A stretch of 6,323 nt of DNA from Thermoproteota archaeon (GCA_013153895.1 JAADDN010000172.1:1-6323), one strand, 5' to 3'; numbered from the stretch's first letter, positions 1-5,481 are shown. Notes: generated by a model from the letters alone, not told the origin. Translations and numbers: made by a program.

Positions 1-76
1 CGTTTTATACTAGATGTGATAGTCAATATATATTTTTCTGTTTAACTAATGTTTTCATTCATTGTGTGAGCATATC

Positions 77-89
77 TTTATATATATAT
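77..89 (+). promoter_or_regulatory. Box A (TATA) promoter element for the AbrB-like gene
   Basis: An uninterrupted TTTATATATATAT run begins 45 nt before the chosen ATG at 122. Transcription starting about 25 nt downstream would give a leader of roughly 10-15 nt that still contains the Shine-Dalgarno at 113-117. The same geometry recurs at four other genes in the window, which supports the call. No factor B element was verified. Confidence 0.55.
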
Positions 90-112
90 CGGGTTCGTTT
101 TATTATTTATTT

Positions 113-117
113 GGTGA
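113..117 (+). promoter_or_regulatory. Shine-Dalgarno GGTGA deciding the start at 122
   Basis: GGTGA matches the archaeal anti-Shine-Dalgarno and lies 4 nt before ATG 122. It favours this ATG over an in-frame ATG at 62, which lies upstream of the box A and would add 20 hydrophobic residues encoded by promoter sequence. Confidence 0.7.
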
Positions 118-121
118 TAAT

Positions 122-418
122 ATGGATAACTCGGCGTCTTATATAGGTAGAGTTAGAGTATTCGAGTATATGGGGGAGGTACGAGGATATAGTGTGGGAA
201 TACCGATAAAGATAGCGAGAAGGCTCGGTCTTAGGAAAGGAGATAAGGTATTGGTTGTTATATCTAAGAAGCTTGACTGGTACCACTTAATCGACTGGTA
301 TAACAATCCAAAAGCAAGAGAGCTATGGCAGTTCGTACCTAGAGAAGGAAAAATATTCCTATGTGAATCCAATGCAGCTCCCGTCACTCTTTGCCGTGAC
401 ATGGGCTTCTCACACTAG
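122..418 (+). CDS. AbrB/SpoVT-type DNA-binding protein, small putative regulator
   Basis: The 98-residue product carries an N-terminal swapped-hairpin AbrB/SpoVT-type domain at about residues 8-48. The characteristic core is GIPIKIARRLGLRKGDKV (residues 26-43): a short strand, a positively charged helix, then the LGLRKGDKV turn. In this family a single copy of the fold dimerises and binds DNA, usually as a transcriptional regulator or as the antitoxin of a toxin-antitoxin pair. Residues 50-98 form an extra tail not typical of minimal archaeal AbrB proteins. It has three tryptophans (53, 59, 69), two cysteines (81, 91) and the acidic/aromatic stretch LDWYHLIDWY, and could bind a partner or effector. 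ATG 122 was chosen for its Shine-Dalgarno and promoter spacing. The target is unknown; a dyad 17 bp downstream of the stop is a possible operator. The domain call is good; the role is inferred. Confidence 0.8.
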   Translation: MDNSASYIGRVRVFEYMGEVRGYSVGIPIKIARRLGLRKGDKVLVVISKKLDWYHLIDWYNNPKARELWQFVPREGKIFLCESNAAPVTLCRDMGFSH

Positions 419-427
419 CTTATGCAT

Positions 428-446
428 GTTTTTGATGTTCTTATTC
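428..446 (+). terminator. Possible T-rich termination region after the AbrB-like gene
   Basis: A T-rich stretch (GTTTTTGATGTTCTTATT) lies 10-28 bp after the stop. Archaeal transcription commonly ends at T-rich tracts. The tract overlaps the left arm and loop of the dyad at 435-453, so a hairpin contribution or a different role is possible. Weak evidence only. Confidence 0.25.
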
Positions 447-453
447 AGAACAT
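435..453. promoter_or_regulatory. Perfect 6-bp inverted repeat, candidate operator
   Basis: ATGTTC (435-440) and GAACAT (448-453) are exact reverse complements separated by 7 bp, TTATTCA. The right arm ends 12 bp before the box A of the next gene, where a regulator could affect TFB/TBP binding. The AbrB-like protein encoded just upstream is a plausible ligand, but that is inference. It could instead be a hairpin at the 3' end of the AbrB-like transcript. Confidence 0.35.
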
Positions 454-464
454 GGGTACGATAG

Positions 465-472
465 CTTAATAT
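465..472 (+). promoter_or_regulatory. Box A-like element (CTTAATAT) for the 268-aa gene
   Basis: CTTAATAT begins 43 nt upstream of ATG 508, the same distance as the stronger TATA box of the first gene. It implies separate transcription of this gene despite the short 89-bp gap. The match is weaker than the first promoter. Confidence 0.4.
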
Positions 473-498
473 GTTTCTTCTAAGTATTTCGTAAAATT

Positions 499-503
499 GG
501 TGA
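499..503 (+). promoter_or_regulatory. Shine-Dalgarno GGTGA for the start at 508
   Basis: GGTGA sits 4 nt before ATG 508, identical in motif and spacing to the first gene. This fixes the start and supports 508-1314 being a real gene. Confidence 0.7.
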
Positions 504-507
504 AATA

Positions 508-1314
508 ATGTACATTAGGATAACTGAGGATGCTGATTTACTAGAGCTTAGCAGAGACTATATGAGATGCTCTGAAGAACTACCATACAGTTTTGATTAC
601 TACCTCGCACGTCTAGTACATCAACTTTCTCCAATCGTTATGAGAATAGTTGGGGAGACACAGAGCGGTGGCTTTATGACTTCTATGATTATTGATACTA
701 TGGTTAGTAGTGATACCGAAGATTTTAACGCTCTAGGTATTCTACTACTGAGTATTATTCGAGGATACAGTAATGCTAAGAAGAAAGGCTATCTGCGGAT
801 GGATGGAGTTGTCGAATCAATACGTGAGCCGTATAAGGAGTATCGAGTAACCATACAGCCCATAGAGAGACCGTCCTATGGGGATGTCAGAGTAAGATTT
901 GATAATTATTTATCAACCATATATGTCGAGGGAAGCCTCTCTGCAATTAATAGAATACGTGAAGCCCTCGTATGTACTAGAAAAATCGAGCATCGTCCAG
1001 TATTTAATGTACACGTATTCGATAATGAACGTGAATGCAGAGACTGGAGCATGTATCTGGGTTGTAAGAAAAAACCAGATTACAGGGTATATGTTTACGG
1101 TCTACCCTACAGAGCACACGTAATGCTTATACCGGATACGGAGCCTCCAGCACGAGTACGCAACTCCTACGCCGATTTCTTCACTCCGTGTCAATGCACC
1201 AAGTCTAAGGTAGGATGGAATAAATGGATATATGCTGTCATCTATCCGGACGAGCTGGAAGAGATTATCAGAAAGTCCGGGCTACCGCTTGATTCTTTAA
1301 AGAACGTTTCTTAA
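508..1314 (+). CDS. Hypothetical 268-aa protein, unrecognised family
   Basis: I do not recognise this protein. The N-terminal 95 residues look mostly helical (for example SFDYYLARLVHQLSPIVMRI, residues 28-47, and ALGILLLSIIRGY, 75-87). The middle looks mixed alpha/beta (RVTIQPIE, VRVRFDNYLSTIYVEG). The last 100 residues carry hydrophobic strands (YRVYVYGLPY, AHVMLIPD, WIYAVIYPDEL). Six cysteines occur (21, 156, 177, 186, 228, 230), including a C-Q-C pair, so metal binding or disulfides are possible. No signal peptide or clear membrane span is seen. The start is set by GGTGA at 499-503 and a box A at 465-472. The 3' end overlaps the convergent PIN-like gene by 47 bp. Length, good start signals and codon use like its neighbours support a real gene; function unknown. 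Confidence 0.75.
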   Translation: MYIRITEDADLLELSRDYMRCSEELPYSFDYYLARLVHQLSPIVMRIVGETQSGGFMTSMIIDTMVSSDTEDFNALGILLLSIIRGYSNAKKKGYLRMDGVVESIREPYKEYRVTIQPIERPSYGDVRVRFDNYLSTIYVEGSLSAINRIREALVCTRKIEHRPVFNVHVFDNERECRDWSMYLGCKKKPDYRVYVYGLPYRAHVMLIPDTEPPARVRNSYADFFTPCQCTKSKVGWNKWIYAVIYPDELEEIIRKSGLPLDSLKNVS

Positions 1315-1615
1315 GCATATAGTATTTTCTACTTGCTTCCTTCACTATCTTCGTGACAATCTCCCAGCTATTATATCTATGAAGCCATATATGAGGAACA
1401 TAGACAGCTCTATCCCTGTTCTGGAAGTACATGTCCTTGCTAACCACGAAGCATCCAGTTCTCTCCGCATACTCCAATAACTCGCTATCACTAGCAGTCT
1501 CTGGAAAATCTTTGTACGGCTCAAAAACCAGAAATCCCCTACGCTTTAATGGTTTTGAAATCCAAGCTACGTTCACGTCAATAATAAAACAGACGGGGCT
1601 TCTATTCGACTCCAT
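1268..1615 (-). CDS. PIN-like (Mut7-C/DUF5615-type) putative ribonuclease
   Basis: The 115-residue product has the layout of small PIN-like proteins. It opens with a hydrophobic strand ending in Asp (CFIIDVNVAW, Asp13). A strand and loop follow (GFLVFEPYKDFPETASDSEL, Asp43 and Glu45 entering a helix), then ERTGCFVVSKDMYF with Asp61. In this superfamily such acidic residues bind Mg/Mn at an RNase site. Many relatives have a second Asp in the last motif (T/S-K/R-D-x-D-F); here that position is Tyr63, so the site may be incomplete. ATG 1615 is preferred over in-frame ATGs at 1627 and 1621 because GGTGA (1621-1625) lies 5 nt before it. The C-terminal 15 codons overlap the convergent 268-aa gene. 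Small PIN-like proteins are often toxins, but no adjacent same-strand antitoxin is seen. The fold call rests on motif reading. Confidence 0.7.
   Translation of the reverse strand: MESNRSPVCFIIDVNVAWISKPLKRRGFLVFEPYKDFPETASDSELLEYAERTGCFVVSKDMYFQNRDRAVYVPHIWLHRYNSWEIVTKIVKEASRKYYMLKKRSLKNQAVARTF
1293..1304. other. Perfect 12-bp palindrome in the convergent gene overlap
   Basis: TTCTTTAAAGAA reads the same on both strands and lies inside the 47-bp overlap of the two convergent genes, 8 bp before the stop of the plus-strand one. It could help 3'-end formation on both strands, or be a chance AT-rich palindrome within coding sequence. Confidence 0.2.
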
Positions 1616-1620
1616 TTTCA

Positions 1621-1625
1621 TCACC
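1621..1625 (-). promoter_or_regulatory. Shine-Dalgarno GGTGA (minus strand) for the PIN-like gene
   Basis: Read on the minus strand, GGTGA precedes ATG 1615-1613 by 5 nt. It overlaps two upstream in-frame ATG codons (1627 and 1621), arguing that those are not the start. Confidence 0.65.
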
Positions 1626-1647
1626 ATAATAATGCTACTTGGAACCG

Positions 1648-1659
1648 ATTATACATAAA
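1648..1659. promoter_or_regulatory. Box A region, possibly bidirectional
   Basis: On the minus strand this reads TTTATGTATAAT, starting 44 nt upstream of the PIN-like ATG, in line with the other promoters. On the plus strand it contains TATACATAAA, and a start about 25 nt downstream would fall near 1678, where the GC-rich candidate RNA begins. The minus-strand role is the better supported. Confidence 0.45.
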
Positions 1660-1676
1660 TGTATCGAGAGAACAAC

Positions 1677-1768
1677 ACCCGCTCTCCCAAGATAAGACCG
1701 GATTACGCCGTGCGGTTCACCGGGTAACACGTTAGGTCATTGCGGGCATCATGTAGAAGTATTGTTTT
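1677..1768 (+). ncRNA. Candidate structured small RNA (GC-rich nested hairpin)
   Basis: Positions 1671-1750 are about 56 % GC by hand count, against an AT-rich surrounding. Four stems nest in order: CCCGC 1678-1682 with GCGGG 1742-1746; GACC 1696-1699 with GGTC 1735-1738; CGTG 1709-1712 with CACG 1728-1731; CGG 1713-1715 with CCG 1720-1722, closed by a TTCA loop. A plus-strand TATA element lies at the right distance upstream, and a short T tract (1763-1767) follows. The internal loops are large and asymmetric, and I could not fit a tRNA, C/D box or H/ACA model. The strand is not certain because the pairing works on either strand. GC-rich islands in AT-rich hyperthermophile DNA often mark structured RNA, but this is inference. 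Confidence 0.25.
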
Positions 1769-1801
1769 ACACAGTATAAAAGAAGCCCGTTCTCCATGAT
1801 A
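1678..1801 (+). repeat. Imperfect direct repeat CCCG(C/T)TCTCC..(A/T)GATA, two copies
   Basis: CCCGCTCTCCCAAGATA at 1678-1694 resembles CCCGTTCTCCATGATA at 1786-1801, with one gap and two substitutions. The copies are 108 bp apart, so this is not CRISPR-like. The first copy opens the candidate RNA and the second follows the TATAAAAG box. A shared regulator site is possible, as is coincidence. Confidence 0.25.
1774..1782 (+). promoter_or_regulatory. Strong box A (GTATAAAAG) in the intergenic region
   Basis: GTATAAAAG is the closest match to a classical archaeal TATA box in this gap. A start about 25 nt downstream would be near 1800-1806, giving either an approximately 95-nt leader for the 1901 gene or a transcript over the mini-ORF at 1825. 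It may be an alternative upstream promoter of the A1-B1 operon. Confidence 0.4.
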
Positions 1802-1815
1802 GCTATTCTAGGGCT

Positions 1816-1833
1816 GGTGGCAATATGAAGTAG
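1816..1833 (+). other. Start-stop mini-ORF (SD + ATG-AAG-TAG)
   Basis: GGTGG at 1816-1820 precedes ATG 1825 by 4 nt, the same spacing as the good starts in this window, yet only Lys and an amber stop follow. Past the TAG the frame stays open to TGA at 1912-1914, overlapping the start of the 1901 gene. It may be a decayed gene start, a leader uORF, or chance. Confidence 0.25.
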
Positions 1834-1851
1834 TATTGTTACTGGGTGGTT

Positions 1852-1861
1852 TCTATAATTA
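1852..1861 (+). promoter_or_regulatory. Box A-like element (TCTATAATTA) before A1
   Basis: This AT-rich element begins 49 nt upstream of ATG 1901, close to the 43-47 nt seen at other genes here, so it is the likeliest proximal promoter of the A1-B1 operon. The competing TATA box at 1774 cannot be excluded. Confidence 0.4.
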
Positions 1862-1900
1862 TTAATTCAGCAAACAACTATCTTATACAGGGACGGTATA

Positions 1901-2749
1901 ATGCAAAGCCGTGAAAAACAGAGAAACGCCGCAGAGGAAGACACCGTATCCCGTGTTATAAGTATTGTAGCTAAGTACTATGTAGAGGGTATGCCGTTTG
2001 CATACCTAGTCGATAGAGATAAGCCAAATCCTGTAACTGCTGTTCTCTGTAACACTCACAAGTTATTCCTATATTATCATGAGAGAAACGATATAAGAGG
2101 AATAAATGTTTCAAAGAACTGCATAGAGCTTATTGTATCGGAGAAATTTCCGCCTATGCTTGTTATAATTGATATCGAAAAGAAAAACGCATACATCGTG
2201 TCTCCCTATTTTGAGGATTCAGGGAAGAAAGGGAATTCTGACATAACCGAGCATCCTATACATGGCGAGAACGGACTCGTAGACATATTTAGTAGAATAC
2301 ATGGATGCAGCAAAATAGTACTACGATACATTATAGGTGAAAAACTACGTATTGAAGATATCGAAGAAATCATCGTACCGCTTATGAAAGTAGTGCCGGA
2401 AAAACAGGTGTTTGACCAGTTATTACTAGTCTATGGCTCTATAGTGTACGCTATAGAGAACAAGCTCACTATAATATATGCTGATTACAACTTATCACTA
2501 CCAGATTTAAGTGGAAAGAATAAAGAAATGCTAAGAAGAGCTGACAAGTACAAAAGCTATCCAAAATACATTATCGCATCCGATGGCACGGTATTTACTA
2601 TTCCAGAGCCACTTAGGAACTCCTACTACGATGAGGAAAACCAGCTCCTATACTATAGTCCACGGAGAGAAATCCCTGAAATAATACGCAAGAGACTAGA
2701 GGAACTAGGTCTTCCCGGCCTACCAGTAGTAATTGGACTATATGTATAA
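1901..2749 (+). CDS. Module protein A1, unrecognised 282-aa family
   Basis: I recognise no known domain. It is a clear paralogue of the protein at 4538-5425: by hand alignment roughly 40 % of the last 107 residues are identical. Shared blocks are YGSIxYA (178-184), RADxxKSYPxYI (213-224), DGTxFTIPxPLxNS (228-241), LYYxP, IPE and a terminal LPVxxGLY. The N-terminal half aligns more weakly (PPMLVIIDIEKKNAYIVS, 84-101, with PTVLVVNIREKKAYRYRVS). The protein looks soluble: a basic, polar N-terminus, a helix at 15-30, then alternating strands. There is no signal peptide or membrane span. ATG 1901 has only a weak GGT-type Shine-Dalgarno, but this start aligns with the start of A2. B1 follows within 12 nt, so the two are probably co-transcribed. 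A structural or binding role is possible; no catalytic motif was seen. Confidence 0.8.
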   Translation: MQSREKQRNAAEEDTVSRVISIVAKYYVEGMPFAYLVDRDKPNPVTAVLCNTHKLFLYYHERNDIRGINVSKNCIELIVSEKFPPMLVIIDIEKKNAYIVSPYFEDSGKKGNSDITEHPIHGENGLVDIFSRIHGCSKIVLRYIIGEKLRIEDIEEIIVPLMKVVPEKQVFDQLLLVYGSIVYAIENKLTIIYADYNLSLPDLSGKNKEMLRRADKYKSYPKYIIASDGTVFTIPEPLRNSYYDEENQLLYYSPRREIPEIIRKRLEELGLPGLPVVIGLYV

Positions 2750-2751
2750 AA

Positions 2752-2756
2752 GGTGA
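2752..2756 (+). promoter_or_regulatory. Shine-Dalgarno GGTGA deciding the B1 start (TTG 2762)
   Basis: GGTGA lies 5 nt before TTG 2762. The GTG at 2753, which would give a longer product, is part of this motif and so is unlikely to be the start. The motif begins 3 nt after the A1 stop, as expected for an internal operon gene. Confidence 0.6.
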
Positions 2757-2761
2757 GGCGG

Positions 2762-4492
2762 TTGACTAGTACCTATGTGCAAAAAACATCTAATACATAT
2801 ATAAAAGAAGATGAGTACATGAACAACATACTCTACAGGCTACCTGTAGAGCTAGTTCCAGTAATCACGTACCGCTACAGTCTTAAGCTGAAACAACACG
2901 GGCTTCTACAGTTTCTTCTGAACAATATACGGCATGAATACGACTTAGGAACTGATAACGCTTGGAACTTTTTTGTATCTGTACATTGTCTTCTATGTAG
3001 AAAAGAGGGTAGGTTGCCAAGGAGAATTATTTATCCTGACTTCGTAGATGTAAGGGAATACTATCGAGAGATAGATGAAAATGTGTTCTTACTGGACATT
3101 CTAGCAGACTATATAATGTACAATATTGAGCTGTACAAAGATATAATGAATCACAAGGAGTACGAGTGGATAAAAACCTCAATACCTGAAACACTAAAAC
3201 ATACTAGCGATAGTATCGAGTACACCATGAGGGATGGAATCAAGAGTATAATGAGCACTATAAACCTACTAGCATATAGAAAACACGTTCCTGGAGCAGT
3301 ATTCTTTGGAAAAACCCTCTTCCTCCTATCTAGTCGTGGTGCTAAAGTCTATACTGTTTCAGAGTCATCCCCTGATACAACACTAGATAATCTCATAAGC
3401 GAGAAACAATACGACCTAGCAGTACAGTTGAAACCCAAAGTGGTTGATACTCTCATAAGGAGACCAGTCTACGAAGCCGTTCAGATGCTTCACTATATTG
3501 AGAAGAGGCTACGTAACGATATTACTTATTCTACTATTATAGGTACGGGTACTATAGTGAGAAGAATACAGCTAAGTGGAGAATTTATCGAAATCCGCTA
3601 CTCGCCTAAGAATTCCCTAGACATAGGAATCTTCCCACTCGATGCTGAGGAGTATGTAGTGTCCCTGAAGCCCAATGCTAAGAAAGACGAGGTACGCGAT
3701 GTTCTTATGAGCATTAGAAATGAGGTATTACATGAAATAGAAGTGCCCGACCCCTTCAACGCAGAGGAGCTAATACTCTCAACTTATTGGGTAAAACGAT
3801 TAATGCTAAATCTAGGAATACCGTACGAATACCTAGTACCGTTACTTCCTCTCGTTATAGATGAGAAGCCCGTGAAGAAGAAGGATTACATACTATATAC
3901 AATATATAGTGGGTATTCTAGAAAAACCATCGAAATAGTGAGCACAAACAAGGGATTTGGTTGGCTGGTACTGGATAATGATAATCGAGTATTAAACATC
4001 CCTACTCCAGCAGTTGCTCTTCTAAGGTTCTATGATATCTTGAAGGAACGATTCAGTTATAATAATGTATTGCTTAAAGCTGTAAACTTCATAATAAATA
4101 ATATGCGGATACAAAATCTTAAGACTAGTGAGCTGAACTTTGAAGCACCCGAAATAAGTTTCCTAACACCTAGTGATAAGCTGGTTAAGGTAACAACTAC
4201 CAATGCGTATAGAGGTACCCTTGCAGATGAATTAACTCTTTCGGACAATTTATGCCGTGTATGGATTGTAAATATACGTAACGGCAAGGCAAGAAGAGTT
4301 CGGAAATCGGTTACTCTCAGAGATAATTCTTATGTAGTGGTGTATAAGAGCAATATCTTCGGCATGAACACTTACAGAATAATACCCCTACATATACTGT
4401 TGAAGAGAAACATGGAGAGCACTATACTCTTCAATAACTATAGTGGAAAACCACTAGTACAGATAGGAAATATTATCATATATTCGGAGTAA
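2762..4492 (+). CDS. Module protein B1, unrecognised ~576-aa family
   Basis: I recognise no known domain. Residue numbers below count from GTG 2753 (subtract 3 for TTG 2762). The N-terminal 250 residues look helical and match the partial protein at 5529 onward: LPVELxxxITxRY (30-42), LKQxGLLxxLLxxIR (46-60), WNxxxSVHxLL (71-81), ADYxxYNxxxYKD (118-130), IPExL (144-148), LAYRKxVPG (173-181) and LHYxxxR (246-252). The remainder is mixed, with strand-rich segments (IVRRIQLSGEFIEIRY, 268-283; SYVVVYKSN, 526-534) and the hydrophobic VPLLPLVI (362-369). No signal peptide, membrane span, P-loop or metal motif was found. It follows A1 by 12 nt. An alternative start is ATG 2819, but that would leave only eight residues before the conserved block, whereas B2 has 24. 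Function unknown; pairing with A suggests a shared complex. Confidence 0.8.
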   Translation: MTSTYVQKTSNTYIKEDEYMNNILYRLPVELVPVITYRYSLKLKQHGLLQFLLNNIRHEYDLGTDNAWNFFVSVHCLLCRKEGRLPRRIIYPDFVDVREYYREIDENVFLLDILADYIMYNIELYKDIMNHKEYEWIKTSIPETLKHTSDSIEYTMRDGIKSIMSTINLLAYRKHVPGAVFFGKTLFLLSSRGAKVYTVSESSPDTTLDNLISEKQYDLAVQLKPKVVDTLIRRPVYEAVQMLHYIEKRLRNDITYSTIIGTGTIVRRIQLSGEFIEIRYSPKNSLDIGIFPLDAEEYVVSLKPNAKKDEVRDVLMSIRNEVLHEIEVPDPFNAEELILSTYWVKRLMLNLGIPYEYLVPLLPLVIDEKPVKKKDYILYTIYSGYSRKTIEIVSTNKGFGWLVLDNDNRVLNIPTPAVALLRFYDILKERFSYNNVLLKAVNFIINNMRIQNLKTSELNFEAPEISFLTPSDKLVKVTTTNAYRGTLADELTLSDNLCRVWIVNIRNGKARRVRKSVTLRDNSYVVVYKSNIFGMNTYRIIPLHILLKRNMESTILFNNYSGKPLVQIGNIIIYSE

Positions 4493-4503
4493 TAATCATG
4501 CCG

Positions 4504-4511
4504 TTTTTATT
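4504..4511 (+). promoter_or_regulatory. Box A-like TTTTTATT before A2, leaderless geometry
   Basis: TTTTTATT lies 27-34 nt before ATG 4538, closer than the other promoters here and at the distance expected for a leaderless transcript starting at or near the ATG. It also lies 12-19 nt after the B1 stop, so a T-rich terminator role is an alternative. No GGTGA precedes A2. Confidence 0.35.
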
Positions 4512-4537
4512 GTAGATTTAGATAAAGAATAATTAGG

Positions 4538-5425
4538 ATGAGTAGTTTGCAGGAGGAAGCGTATAGAAACAAACATAATGTAAAAAAGCTTTTACGTTTA
4601 ACATTGAACTACTTCATAAACGGAGGCTCCCTACTATACTATGTTAAGACAGGAAAATATAACCCGTTAGCTGTAGTACTAGCAGAAATTACACCATTAG
4701 TAGCAGAAGAGCCGTTAAGCAAGTCTAGTGGCATCCAGATTAAGGAGAATAGCTTTGTTATAACTGGTTACGATGAAAACGAGAAGCCTACAGTCCTAGT
4801 AGTAAATATTAGGGAGAAGAAAGCGTATAGGTATAGAGTATCGTCTGAAACCTTAGTGCCGATAGAGATGAGAAAATACGGTATTGGAGATGCCATCAAA
4901 GAGCTTCTGGCGTGGCGTAAAGCAGAGGTCTTTATGCTTAGGAACATAACGGGTAGTAGGCTGAGTAGCAGAGAAATAGATGAGATATTCACATATATCT
5001 TCGCAGATGTTCTCGGAGAACTACTACATGAGAGCCTGAAAGCACCTATCAGTCTACCATTATCTAGTAATAGTAACGATAATGAATTCAATACATCAAT
5101 TATAAAGTATTTCGTGGCGGCATATGGTTCTATAAGATACGCAGTCGACAATAATCTCGTGCTAGTATATGCTAGTAGAACTGGGGAATTAGACCTTAAA
5201 ATACCTGACAATATCATACGGGCAGACTCTATGAAATCATATCCAGCATACATTACATGCAAGGATGGAACATTATTTACTATACCGAGACCACTTAAGA
5301 ACTCCTTCTTTAGTACTGAGAAAGAAATACTGTACTACGAGCCGAAGAATATTCCTGAGAAGATTATAGAGCTATTCTCGATAACCAAGTACAAACTACC
5401 TGTAATAATGGGTCTCTACATCTAG
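4538..5425 (+). CDS. Module protein A2, paralogue of A1 (295 aa)
   Basis: This is the second copy of the A family, with no recognised domain. It keeps YGSIRYA (196-202), RADSMKSYPAYI (228-239), DGTLFTIPRPLKNS (243-256), LYYEP and the terminal LPVIMGLYI. Between the aligned halves it has a Ser/Asn-rich linker (SLPLSSNSNDNEFNTS, 172-187) that A1 lacks, accounting for most of its extra length. The first 50 residues align with A1 without large gaps (NYFINGGSLLYYVKTGKYNP against KYYVEGMPFAYLVDRDKPNP), supporting ATG 4538. No GGTGA is present upstream; a GGAGG at 4552-4556 lies inside the gene with no start codon suitably after it. It lies 45 bp after B1 and 103 bp before B2. Soluble by inspection; function unknown. 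The copies differ at most sites outside the core, so the duplication is old. Confidence 0.8.
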   Translation: MSSLQEEAYRNKHNVKKLLRLTLNYFINGGSLLYYVKTGKYNPLAVVLAEITPLVAEEPLSKSSGIQIKENSFVITGYDENEKPTVLVVNIREKKAYRYRVSSETLVPIEMRKYGIGDAIKELLAWRKAEVFMLRNITGSRLSSREIDEIFTYIFADVLGELLHESLKAPISLPLSSNSNDNEFNTSIIKYFVAAYGSIRYAVDNNLVLVYASRTGELDLKIPDNIIRADSMKSYPAYITCKDGTLFTIPRPLKNSFFSTEKEILYYEPKNIPEKIIELFSITKYKLPVIMGLYI

Positions 5426-5469
5426 ATGTTAACAAACCACTAGTATATAGAAGAGTACACGTACAGGTA

Positions 5470-5480
5470 GCCATGGCCAT
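5470..5480. promoter_or_regulatory. Overlapping palindromes upstream of B2, candidate operator
   Basis: GCCATGGC (5470-5477) and ATGGCCAT (5473-5480) are both perfect 8-bp palindromes sharing five bases. They form a GC-rich spot immediately before the box A at 5482-5490. That is a plausible repressor or activator site, but short palindromes also occur by chance. Confidence 0.3.
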
Positions 5481-5481
5481 A

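Noticed and set aside
1..45. Open frame ending at TAA 43-45, possible tail of an upstream gene
   Set aside because: Only 14 codons are visible and nothing distinguishes them from AT-rich non-coding sequence.
62..121. N-terminal extension of the AbrB-like gene from ATG 62
   Set aside because: It would be encoded by the TATA box region, and GGTGA at 113-117 points to ATG 122.
122..1615. AbrB antitoxin plus PIN toxin pair
   Set aside because: The genes are about 850 bp apart, on opposite strands and separated by another gene, unlike usual toxin-antitoxin operons.
1431..1658. 75-codon plus-strand open frame opposite the PIN-like gene
   Set aside because: The minus strand has recognisable PIN-like motifs with promoter and Shine-Dalgarno; this frame has neither.
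1677..1747. tRNA on either strand (about 71 nt between complementary ends)
   Set aside because: Only a 5-6 bp acceptor-like stem fits; no proper T arm (GGTTC-type at the right place), D arm or anticodon arm can be drawn.
1676..1755. C/D box small RNA on the minus strand (ATGATGC near 1750)
   Set aside because: The C-like box is imperfect and no CTGA D box follows in range.
1678..1840. CRISPR array
   Set aside because: Only two imperfect copies 108 bp apart, no regular spacing and no cas gene.
4768..5262. 164-codon open frame on the minus strand inside A2
   Set aside because: It is antisense to a gene with a clear paralogue; its composition (Ser/Leu-rich) is a typical shadow frame and it has no start signals.
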